This document shows, piece by piece, positions 1 to 7,479 of a stretch of DNA of 64,000 bases. Where the stretch lies: assembly GCA_963801185.1 (NCBI GenBank), contig CAWDDW010000001.1:806001-870000 (forward strand), given 5' to 3'. How positions within the stretch are numbered: the first letter of the stretch is position 1; each line of letters opens with the position of its first letter. The DNA comes from Palsa-601 sp963801185 (GTDB lineage Bacteria > Actinomycetota > Acidimicrobiia > Acidimicrobiales > Bog-793). A program made the translations under genes and the position numbers. Under the pieces are notes generated by a model. That model saw nothing but the letters and a program-made list of their open reading frames with translations, did not search any database and had not been told where the DNA came from.

Positions 1-782
1 GCTTCGTCGGCCGATCGATCCGGCGCGAAGCGGTGGTTGATCACGAGACGCGCCAGATCCGGCACGACGTTGTTGGCGACTCCACCCTCCACCGCGACGG
101 CTTGCAGGGCTTCTCGGTACTCACACCCGTCGATCACAGGACGCCTTCCCTCGTAGGAGTCGACGGCTTGGAGGAGCCTGCCGAGCCCGTGGATCGCGTT
201 GCGCCCCATCCACGGGCGTGCCGTGTGCGCCCGCTCGCCGCGCACCTCCACGACGACCCGGAGCACTCCCTGGCATCCCGCCTCCACGAGAGTCGCTGTG
301 GGCTCTCCCAGGATCGCGGCGTCCGCGTCGAGCCACGAGGGTGCCGACGCCTCGATCTGCAAGAGGCCGGAGTACTGCCGGTCGACCTCTTCGCAGACGT
401 AGAAGATAAAAGTCAGGTCGGCGACCGGCTCCGCCGCGCCCACAGCTTTCGCCACCTCGAGGAAGACGGCCAGCCCGCCCTTCATGTCGGCAGACCCGAG
501 GCCTGACAGCACGTCATCCTCGATCTGCGCACGCGCGTTCCCGTTGGCCGGCACGGTGTCCACATGGCCTGCGAGCATCAGTCGCTGCGGCAGCCCAAAC
601 GATGTCCGGGCACAGACGTTGTCACCGATGCGGGCGACGTCGAGCACACCGTGACCGACGGCCCTCAGCCGAGCTTCCAGGAAATCGGCGATCGCGGTCT
701 CGTCGTGGCTGACCGACGGGATGTCGACGAGCGCGGCGGTGAGAGACAGCAGATCCGCATCCGGTGCCGCGGACAGCGTCAT
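1..782 (-). CDS. dapE: succinyl-diaminopimelate desuccinylase (C-terminus cut by window edge)
   Basis: M20-family metallohydrolase that removes succinate from N-succinyl-LL-diaminopimelate in the succinylase branch of lysine and peptidoglycan DAP synthesis. About 260 codons are visible. The metal-binding motif GHVDTV lies near residues 72-77, the SADMKGG bridging-aspartate motif near 97-103 and the catalytic CEE glutamate near 130-132. The start ATG overlaps the dapD stop in a 4-nt ATGA junction, which fixes it and implies translational coupling. The reading frame stays open to the window edge, so the last part of the catalytic domain lies outside. Neighbouring dapD, dapC and dapF support the assignment over other M20 peptidases. 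Confidence 0.93.
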   Translation of the reverse strand, partial: MTLSAAPDADLLSLTAALVDIPSVSHDETAIADFLEARLRAVGHGVLDVARIGDNVCARTSFGLPQRLMLAGHVDTVPANGNARAQIEDDVLSGLGSADMKGGLAVFLEVAKAVGAAEPVADLTFIFYVCEEVDRQYSGLLQIEASAPSWLDADAAILGEPTATLVEAGCQGVLRVVVEVRGERAHTARPWMGRNAIHGLGRLLQAVDSYEGRRPVIDGCEYREALQAVAVEGGVANNVVPDLARLVINHRFAPDRSADE

Positions 783-1630
783 GCCGAGACCCCATGAGTC
801 CGCAGGATGTCGTTGAGCTTGGCCTTGTCATGGCGCTCACCCTCGGCGAGCCGCTTCAGCACGAGCACGCACGGCAGGAAGAACTCCCCGCCGGGCAGCT
901 GGCGTCGTCGGGAAGCTCCTATGGCCACGGACCAGGGCGGCACGACGCCCCTGCCGAGCTCCGCTCCGCTCTCGGCATCTATCACCGGGATGGTCGGGTT
1001 CAGAATCGCTCCCTCCCCGAGCACCGAGCCCTCGCCCACGCGTGCACCCTGGGTCACCATGCACCGGCTGCCGATCGTCACGTCGTCCCCGACTATCACC
1101 GGCGCGGCGTTGGGTGGTTCGAGCACTCCCCCGATCCCGACGCCGCCCGACAGGTGCACCCGCTCCCCGATCTGCGCGCACGAACCGACGGTCGCCCACG
1201 TGTCCACCATGGTCTTCGCGCCGACGCGCGCGCCGATGTTCACGTAGCTCGGCATCAAGATGGCACCGGGTCCGACGTACGATCCCCAGCGGACCGACGC
1301 GCCTGGCACGACTCGCACGCCCGCCTCCTCGAACCCGTGCTTCAACGGCAGCTTGTCGGCGTACTCGAACGGGCCGAGCTCGACGGTGGAGATCGACGTC
1401 AGAGTGAAGAACAAGAGGATCGCCTGCCTCAGCCACTCGTGGACGACCACAGCGCCAGTCGGCTCGTCAACCTCCGCAACGCGGGCCTCGCCCGAGTCGA
1501 GAAGCGCGATCGCCTCCCGCACGGTCTGCAGCGCGTCTTCGTCGAGCGGGGGCAGCTCCCCTCGCTCGCGGAGCTCCCACAACTCCCCGACGGCCCGGCG
1601 CAGCTCGCTCACGAGAGCGACAGTAGCCAA
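779..1630 (-). CDS. dapD: 2,3,4,5-tetrahydropyridine-2,6-dicarboxylate N-succinyltransferase
   Basis: Succinylates tetrahydrodipicolinate using succinyl-CoA, the first step of the succinylase DAP branch. The 283-residue protein has a helical N-terminus followed by a left-handed beta-helix of hexapeptide repeats, including ASVRWGSYVGPGAILMPSYV near residue 110 and GVGIGGVLEPP near 160, and ends in the typical LPCVLVLKRL-type tail. Length fits the family. It is divergent from the dienelactone hydrolase gene with only about 20 bp between starts, and its stop overlaps the dapE start. Divergence from that neighbour suggests a shared, very compact promoter, which I cannot resolve. Confidence 0.93.
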   Translation of the reverse strand: MATVALVSELRRAVGELWELRERGELPPLDEDALQTVREAIALLDSGEARVAEVDEPTGAVVVHEWLRQAILLFFTLTSISTVELGPFEYADKLPLKHGFEEAGVRVVPGASVRWGSYVGPGAILMPSYVNIGARVGAKTMVDTWATVGSCAQIGERVHLSGGVGIGGVLEPPNAAPVIVGDDVTIGSRCMVTQGARVGEGSVLGEGAILNPTIPVIDAESGAELGRGVVPPWSVAIGASRRRQLPGGEFFLPCVLVLKRLAEGERHDKAKLNDILRTHGVSA

Positions 1631-1650
1631 CTGCGGCCTAACCTCGGAAG

Positions 1651-2474
1651 ATGTCCATCAAGTCACCGAAGACAGCCTCGACAGCCCCTGCGCTCGACGG
1701 TTTCGCGCGGAGTCTTTCACCGCTGAAGGCGAGACACGGGACGTCTACTCGATCGGCGAAGGCCCGGCCGTCATCGTCATCAGCGAGGTCCCGGGCATCA
1801 CGCCGCTCGTCGCGGGCTTCGGGCGGCGAGTGGCGGCCATCGGCTGCACTGCCGTGCTTCCCCATCTCTTCGGGGACCCGGGCGCCGAGCCGACTAACGG
1901 CTACGCCGCCAGGGTGATCGCCAGGGCCTGCATCTCGAAGGAATTCGCCACCTTCGCCCGCAACAAGACGAGCCCGATCACGCGGTGGCTCCGCACGCTC
2001 GCGCGCGAAGCGCACGAGCAGCACGGTGGGCCGGGAGTGGGGGTGGTCGGCATGTGCCTCACGGGAGGCTTCGCTCTCGCGATGATGGTCGACGACGTCG
2101 TGCTCGCCCCCGTGCTCTCGCAGCCGTCGCTCCCCTTCGGGCTGACAAAGGCCCACCGCAGCGACCTCGGGATCTCCGGCGAGGACCTCTCGAAGGTGAA
2201 GCAGCGTTGCGAGGGTGAGGACGTGTGCGTGCTCGGGTTGCGTTTCTCGGGGGACAAGTTGGCACCGGCCGACCGTTTCGACCGCCTCCACCGGGAGCTC
2301 GGCGACCACTTCGTCGCGGTCGAGATCGACTCTTCGCCCGGCAACCCCGAGGGATACCGAAAGCAGGCCCATTCCGTGCTCACCGAGGACTTGCAAGACG
2401 TCGAGGGCAGCGCGACGAAGGCCGCTCTCGACCAGGTGCTCGCTCTGTTCCGGGAACGCCTGCTCGGGGGTTGA
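1651..2474 (+). CDS. dienelactone hydrolase family protein (apparent frameshift near the N-terminus)
   Basis: Alpha/beta hydrolase of the dienelactone hydrolase family. The main frame shows RDVY, then VPGITPLVAGFGRR, the nucleophile elbow GMCLTGG, an FSGDKLAP aspartate region and a QAHSV histidine region, matching a Cys-Asp-His triad. That frame has no ATG, GTG or TTG between the dapD start region and the conserved core. An ATG at 1651 opens a different frame whose residues ALDGFAR would join ESFTAEG if one G were restored around 1707-1711. I therefore annotate from 1651 with a presumed one-base deletion. Physiological substrate is unknown. The gene is convergent with dapC, three bases apart. 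Confidence 0.75.
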
Positions 2475-2477
2475 CGG

Positions 2478-3645
2478 TCAGCCCGGCGGCATGGCGGCGA
2501 GTCGCTCGGAGATGAGCTCCAGGCGCTCCATCGGCTGAACGAGGGCGATGCGGACATGGCCCCGGCCGCTCGTGCCGTAAGCGTCGCCGGGGCTCACCAG
2601 CATGCCTGCCCGCTCGGCGAGCCACCTCGCCATCGCGAACGCGGGGCTCACCGGGCCGTCGCCTTTGAAGCGCTCGGGCACCGGTACCCACAGATAGAAA
2701 CCCCCGCCCGGCGTGGCTGCCGGGATCCCTGCCCTCGTCAGGACTCCGGCGAGGTACGACAGCCTCTCCGCATACACGGCTCGCTGCACGAGGACGCTCT
2801 CGTCGTCGCCGAACGCGACGGCCGAAGCGTGCTGGACCGGTCCCGGAACCATGAAACCGGCGTGGCGACGGAGCGCCGACAGGTACCCCACGATGTCGGG
2901 GTCGCCGGCGTAGATCCCCGCCCGAACCCCGGCGAGGTTGGACCGCTTCGACAGCGAGTGGACTGCGATGACGCCATCGAGGCCGTGCTCGAGGATCGAG
3001 CGGCCGGCGCCTTCCCAGGTGAACTCGACATAGCACTCGTCCGAGAAGACCGGTACGCCACGGTCGCGGCCCCACGCCGCGCACTCAGCGAGGTCCTCCA
3101 GCTGACCGGCCGGGTTTCCGGGAGAGTTCACCCAAAGGCAGAGTGCCCGAGCCGCGTCCTCTTCGCCGACGACTGACAGGTCAAGGCGCCCCCCTGGAAG
3201 CGCGGGGACCGCGACTGCCCGGCAACCTGCGAGGATCGCCCCCATCTCGTAGGTCGGGTAGGCGAGCCCAGGGAAGAGCACGGTGTCCCGGCTGGGCGTG
3301 CGCAGGCGCAGCCAGTGGGGAACGCCGGCCACGAACTCCTTCGTCCCGATGCAGGCGGCCAGCTCACGGGCCGGGTCCAGGTGCAGGCCGAATCGCCGCT
3401 CCACCCACGCGGCCGCCGCCTCACGCAGCTCGCTCGATCCGAGCGCGGCGGGGTAGCCGCGCTCCGCGCCGGAGTGGCCGAGGGCTTCGACGACCTCCGG
3501 AGCCGGCGGGTCACACGGAGTGCCGACCGAGAGATCAACCATCCCTCCGGGCAGGCGTGAGGCGAGCTCGGCTAGCTCGGTCAGCTTGTCGAACGGATAG
3601 ACGGGAGGGACGAAACCCGCCTCGACGGGAAGCTCGCCGGGTCAC
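2478..3645 (-). CDS. dapC: succinyldiaminopimelate aminotransferase (apparent frameshift at N-terminus)
   Basis: Fold-type I PLP aminotransferase. It has the Schiff-base lysine motif SLSKRSNLAG, the SVGTPCDPP region typical of actinobacterial DapC, and NSPGNPAG. The context of dapE, dapD and dapF favours the N-succinyl-LL-DAP transaminase step. The conserved N-terminal stretch FVPPVYPFDKLTEL continues upstream of the first in-frame ATG at 3542 but lacks an in-frame start. A GTG overlapping the hflX stop (GTGA, 3642-3645) would connect to it if one G were removed from the run at 3616-3618, giving about 388 residues. I annotate from that GTG. A shorter start at 3542 would lose conserved sequence. 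Confidence 0.85.
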
Positions 3646-4904
3646 CGCTCGACGAACTCCTCGAAGCGCTTGGTCCCCCGTTCGTCGAGTCTCGCCTGCA
3701 CCCGCACCATCTCCCCCTCGTATCTCTCGTCCACGACCTCTCCTTCGCGGTGGATCGCTGCCACGACGTCACCCCGCCCGACCGGCACCGACAGCTCGAC
3801 CACACGGTCCTCGGCGCGCAGCCGGTCGGCCACCCTTCGAAGCAGCCCGGGGACTCCCTCGCCGGTCAACGCAGAGAACGTCGGCGCGCCGTCGTGCGCG
3901 GCCGACAGCTTCGCGGTCGCGTCGGGCGCGCAATCGGCCTTGTTGATCGCGAGGAGCACCGGCACGTCGGCCGCCCCGATCTCGTTCAGCACGGTCCGCA
4001 CGGCTTCGATCTGGCCCTCTGGGTCGCGCGACGATCCGTCCACGATATGGAGCAGCAGGTCGGCGGCGGTGACGACGTCGAGCGTGGCGTGGAACGCATC
4101 CACCAGCTGGTGAGGGAGCTTCCGCACGAAGCCGACGGTGTCCGTCATCAGCACGACCTCACCGCCCGGCAGCTCGAGGCGCCGTGTCCTCGGGTCGAGC
4201 GTGGAGAACAGCCGGTTCTCGACGAGCACGCCCGCATCGGTGAGCCGGTTGAGCAGCGTCGACTTGCCCGCGTTCGTGTAACCGACGAGCGAGACGGTCC
4301 GGAGCGCGCCCCGCTTCCGCGAGCGATGCTGGGTCCTGCGGGTCCCCTCGAGGTCCCGCAGCTCGGCCTCGAGCTTGCGGATGCGGCGCATGATCCGCCG
4401 GCGGTCCTCCTCGAGCTTGGTCTCGCCAGGGCCCCTCGTGCCGATCCGGCCGGCCTGCTGGGAGAGCGCGACGCCCTTGCCGCGCAACCGGGGCAACCTG
4501 TACTGCGACAGCGCCAGCTCGACCTGCGCCCGCCCCTCTTCGGTATGGGCGTTCTGGGCGAAGATGTCGAGGATCACAGCTGTGCGGTCGATCGCCGTGC
4601 GGCCGAGCAGCCTCTCGAGATTCCGCTGTTGGGCCGGCGTGAGCTCCTCGTCGAACACGACCGTGTCGGCGTCTGCCTCTTCGGACAGTTGCCGGAGCTC
4701 CTCGGCCTTCCCCCGGCCGATGTAGGTGGCGGGGTCCGGTGCGTCCCGCCGCTGGACGACCCGTGCGACCTCGTCGGCTCCTGCGGTGTCGACGAGCAAC
4801 GCGAGCTCGTCGAGGCTCGCCTCGACTTCGTCGATGGTCCTTGGCCAGGAGACAACTCCGACGAGGATTATCTTCTCCCGGAAGCGCCGGTCGATCAGCG
4901 TCAA
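3642..4904 (-). CDS. hflX: GTPase HflX (ribosome-associated)
   Basis: Translational GTPase that binds the 50S subunit and splits stalled ribosomes. The 420-residue length is typical. The N-terminal HflX domain includes YIGRGKAEEL near residue 61, followed by a helical linker with RGPGETKLE near 157 and the G domain with G1 GYTNAGKS at 208-215, G3 DTVGF at 255-259 and G4 NKAD at 321-324. The chosen start is TTG at 4904, which overlaps the dapF stop in a TTGA junction. Upstream in-frame sequence lies inside dapF and looks non-coding. Gene order miaA-dapF-hflX-dapC, with 4-nt overlaps, indicates one transcript. Confidence 0.93.
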   Translation of the reverse strand: MTLIDRRFREKIILVGVVSWPRTIDEVEASLDELALLVDTAGADEVARVVQRRDAPDPATYIGRGKAEELRQLSEEADADTVVFDEELTPAQQRNLERLLGRTAIDRTAVILDIFAQNAHTEEGRAQVELALSQYRLPRLRGKGVALSQQAGRIGTRGPGETKLEEDRRRIMRRIRKLEAELRDLEGTRRTQHRSRKRGALRTVSLVGYTNAGKSTLLNRLTDAGVLVENRLFSTLDPRTRRLELPGGEVVLMTDTVGFVRKLPHQLVDAFHATLDVVTAADLLLHIVDGSSRDPEGQIEAVRTVLNEIGAADVPVLLAINKADCAPDATAKLSAAHDGAPTFSALTGEGVPGLLRRVADRLRAEDRVVELSVPVGRGDVVAAIHREGEVVDERYEGEMVRVQARLDERGTKRFEEFVER

Positions 4905-5776
4905 CGGACCGCCTCGGTCACAGCCGGGGTCGTCTTCCGAAGCGTGACGTCCACCTGAGCGATGCGGCAGGCGGGCCCGACGAGAGCTGCGGCGGGCGAC
5001 TCCGGCGAGCCGGTCAGCTCGACCACCACGACACCACCGGGATTGCGGACGCGGGCTCGGTCGCCAACTACCCCGGTCGCCCGAGCCGCCGCTGCGGCGG
5101 CGACGCTCCCGCTGCCGCACGCCTCGGTGAGGCCGACCCCTCGCTCCCAGACGCGCAGCTCGAGCCCCCCTGCGCCGTCCGGAGCCACCACCTCCACGTT
5201 CTGGCCACCCGGTCGCGCGCGCTGAAGCTCCCGGCCGATCTCGGCGATGTCGACCTCCTCGATTTCCTCGAGAGACGAGCCGAGCAGCACCAGATGGGGG
5301 TTGCCGACCTCTACGCAGCGTGCTTCGTAGGCCTCTCCGAGAAGCGGTGCCGGCCGGACGGGACGGCCGACGACAGCAGTCCCCATCGAGACGCGGACGT
5401 CGGCGCAGTCATCCGAGGTCCGACTGCCGACTTCGGCGGTCACCATGCCACCGTCAGTCTCGATCAACATCGTCCCGGACTCGACTGCGCCCGAGTCGTA
5501 AAGGGCCAGTGCGAAGCAACGAAGGCCGTTGCCGCTCGTCTCGGCACGCCCGCCGTCGGCGTTGCGGAGCTCCATGGCGGCGTCGCCCCCGCCCTCGGGA
5601 CGGCGGGCGATTATCACTCCGTCCGCACCGATGCCGCGGCGGCGGTCGCAGAGCCGCCGCACGAGCTCGATGTCGACCTCGCCGCCGGTCACGTCGCCGG
5701 TCAGGGCTCCGGCATCGAGCGCGATGAGGAAGTCGTTGCCGAGGCCGTGGTACTTGAGGAGCGAGACAGTCGTCAC
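4901..5776 (-). CDS. dapF: diaminopimelate epimerase
   Basis: Two-base, PLP-independent racemase converting LL-DAP to meso-DAP for lysine and the cell wall. The 291-residue protein carries both catalytic cysteine motifs, GNGLRC in the N-terminal half and ACGSGS in the C-terminal half, plus the N-terminal YHGLGNDF signature near residues 8-15. The GTG start overlaps the miaA stop (GTGA), which sets the N-terminus just before the signature. With dapE, dapD and dapC this completes the tetrahydrodipicolinate-to-meso-DAP route within the first 6 kb. Confidence 0.94.
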   Translation of the reverse strand: MTTVSLLKYHGLGNDFLIALDAGALTGDVTGGEVDIELVRRLCDRRRGIGADGVIIARRPEGGGDAAMELRNADGGRAETSGNGLRCFALALYDSGAVESGTMLIETDGGMVTAEVGSRTSDDCADVRVSMGTAVVGRPVRPAPLLGEAYEARCVEVGNPHLVLLGSSLEEIEEVDIAEIGRELQRARPGGQNVEVVAPDGAGGLELRVWERGVGLTEACGSGSVAAAAAARATGVVGDRARVRNPGGVVVVELTGSPESPAAALVGPACRIAQVDVTLRKTTPAVTEAVR

Positions 5777-6687
5777 CGTTGCCCAGTCTTCCACCGCTCC
5801 ATCACGAGATCGGCCAGCCGCTCGTCGTCGGCCCGGAACCACGCGATCCGGGGATCCCGCCGGAACCACGCCTCCTGGCGCCGCGCAAAGCTCTTGAGGC
5901 GCCTCAGCGCCTCGGACAGGGCCTCATCGAGCGAGCACCCTCCTTGCAGGTACTCGAGGATCTCCCGGTAGCCGATCGCCTGGCGGGCCGTGCGCGACAA
6001 CCCGCCGGGCTTGGCCGCGAGAGCGCGCACCTCCTCGACGAAACCCTCTTCGATCTGGCCAGAGAGCCGCTCGGCAAGCCGCTCGTCGAGCGCGGCGCGG
6101 TCGAGCGCGAGGCCCACGATGACGGTGTCGATACTGCGATAGGACTCGAGGCCCGGTCCGAACTCGGAGAAACGCCGCCCGCTGCCCTCGGTCACTTCGA
6201 GTGCCCGGATCACGCGTCGCACGTTGAGCGGCTCCATCCGCCCGGCCGCCACTGGATCGAGCTTGCGGAGGCGGGCGTGAAGCCCAGCCGGCCCCTCCGG
6301 CCCGTCCGCCTCGGTCTGCAGGCGGGCGGCGACGAGCGGGTACCGGCCCGGAAGGTCGAGATCGTCGAGGACGGCTCGGTGATAGAGCCCCGTCCCGCCG
6401 ACGAGAACTGCGACATGGCCGCGCCCGTGGATCCGGCTGATCGCATCGCGTGCGGCTTGCTGGAACTGCGCGACGGAGAACTCCTCACTCGGCTCGGCGA
6501 GGTCGACCAGCTGCCATTCGTGACGATGGGCTGGGTCGGCGGACCGGGAGGGCGTCCCCGTGCCGATGTCCATCCCCCGGTAGACGGCCAGCGCATCTAT
6601 CGACACGAGGCTCACGTCGGCGCAGGTGTCGGCGATCCGTGCCGCGAGCGCGGTCTTCCCGGTGGCCGTGGCGCCGACGATAGCCAA
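5773..6687 (-). CDS. miaA: tRNA dimethylallyltransferase
   Basis: Transfers a dimethylallyl group to A37 of tRNAs reading UNN codons. The P-loop GATATGKT sits at the very N-terminus, followed by SIDALAVYRGMDIGT (the family has DS-QVYRGMDIGT), GGTGLY and the RVIRALEV and IGYREI motifs. About 304 residues result from the TTG start used here. A CTG at 6705 overlapping the hpf stop is an alternative, and no ATG or GTG is close. The frame is open into hpf, but I do not believe a fusion exists: a GC3-rich alternative frame ends hpf at 6702 (see hpf). Confidence 0.85.
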   Translation of the reverse strand: MAIVGATATGKTALAARIADTCADVSLVSIDALAVYRGMDIGTGTPSRSADPAHRHEWQLVDLAEPSEEFSVAQFQQAARDAISRIHGRGHVAVLVGGTGLYHRAVLDDLDLPGRYPLVAARLQTEADGPEGPAGLHARLRKLDPVAAGRMEPLNVRRVIRALEVTEGSGRRFSEFGPGLESYRSIDTVIVGLALDRAALDERLAERLSGQIEEGFVEEVRALAAKPGGLSRTARQAIGYREILEYLQGGCSLDEALSEALRRLKSFARRQEAWFRRDPRIAWFRADDERLADLVMERWKTGQR

Positions 6688-6701
6688 GTCTGGAGTACGG
6701 C

Positions 6702-7107
6702 TCAGAGCTCCTCGATCCCCTCGATCTTCGAGCTCGGCCTCGTCGGCTTGGTCGACCGGTCGCTGACCGTTCACTGCCGCCTTCGACGACTTGTGCCTCG
6801 GCCTCGACCGGGCGACGAGCCGGTCCTTCAGTCTCGTCAGCCTGTGCGCAGCCTTGTCGTAGGCCACCTCGAGCGCCGCGTCAGGTTTTGGCCCGACGCC
6901 CACCGCACGGACGATGTGGCCGTGACCGACCAGCATGAGCTCGCACGTCACCGGGTCCGCGAGATGGCCCTTCTTGCCGTTCGAGAAGCGAACCTCAGCT
7001 CGCTCCATCCCCTGCAGGTACTTGGAAAGGTTCCCGACCTTCACGCGGGCGTGCTCCCGCACTTCGCTCGGCAACTCGACATGGCGACCGTGAACGGCGA
7101 TATCCAT
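6702..7107 (-). CDS. hpf: short ribosome hibernation-promoting factor / RaiA-like protein (frameshift near C-terminus)
   Basis: Ribosomal-interface protein that dimerises or inactivates 70S ribosomes in slow growth. It begins MDIAVHGRHVELPSEVREH behind a strong GAGGAGGA ribosome-binding site about six bases upstream. The KKGHLADPVTCELML region and following AAHRLTRLKDRLVAR helix fit the S30AE domain. As written the frame runs on into miaA, but from about 6767 downwards the other frame, ending KIEGIEEL-stop at 6702, has G or C in essentially every third position, while the linked frame does not. I infer one extra base around 6763-6775 and a protein of about 134 residues with no long-HPF C-terminal domain. 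Confidence 0.8.
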
Positions 7108-7468
7108 CGGGTTCCTCCTCAGCGAGTGCAGGCTCGGGCCATGAGCGAGCGGATCGGATTGTCGATGAGGACGTGCGGCTGACCTGGTCTTTGGCCCCAC
7201 ACTCGCCTGCTGAGGAGATCCCGCCCCCTAGCCGGGCGATCAGGTGCCAGTGGCGATCCTGACCCATCCGGCCTTCTTTGGGCACGGTTCGCTCCCTCTC
7301 CGCCCGACACCGACGACCGGTGCCCCGACGGGCAGGTCTTACGTCTAAGCCGCACCATGCTCAGCGACCACAAGTCGCCTTACGTGGGTCGTTTCGCCTG
7401 CGACTGGCATCGACTCGCAACCACAGACCCGCACGTCCTCATCCCTTACGAGTGTAGTGACCAGCTGC
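7108..7468 (-). other. gene-poor leader between ahcY and hpf
   Basis: This 361-bp stretch has no convincing full-length gene. On the minus strand it holds a possible promoter (7451-7479) and, closer to hpf, a short stretch of GC3-rich sequence beginning at a GTG at 7285 that would need a frame correction to reach a stop at 7119 (see findings). The middle part is less GC-biased and shows no motif I recognise. It probably serves as the upstream region of the hpf-miaA-dapF-hflX-dapC transcript. Confidence 0.4.
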
Positions 7469-7479
7469 TCACGTGCCCA
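7451..7479 (-). promoter_or_regulatory. candidate sigma-70 type promoter for hpf operon
   Basis: On the minus strand TGGGCA (7479-7474) is followed after 17 bases by TACACT (7456-7451), a good -10 match for a housekeeping sigma factor. Transcription would run toward hpf with a leader of about 340 nt. Part of the -35 lies within the end of ahcY. Inferred from sequence only. Confidence 0.3.

Noticed and set aside
5773..7107. Natural Hpf-MiaA fusion protein
   Set aside because: Third-position GC and a natural hpf stop in the other frame indicate a single-base slip; see the findings.
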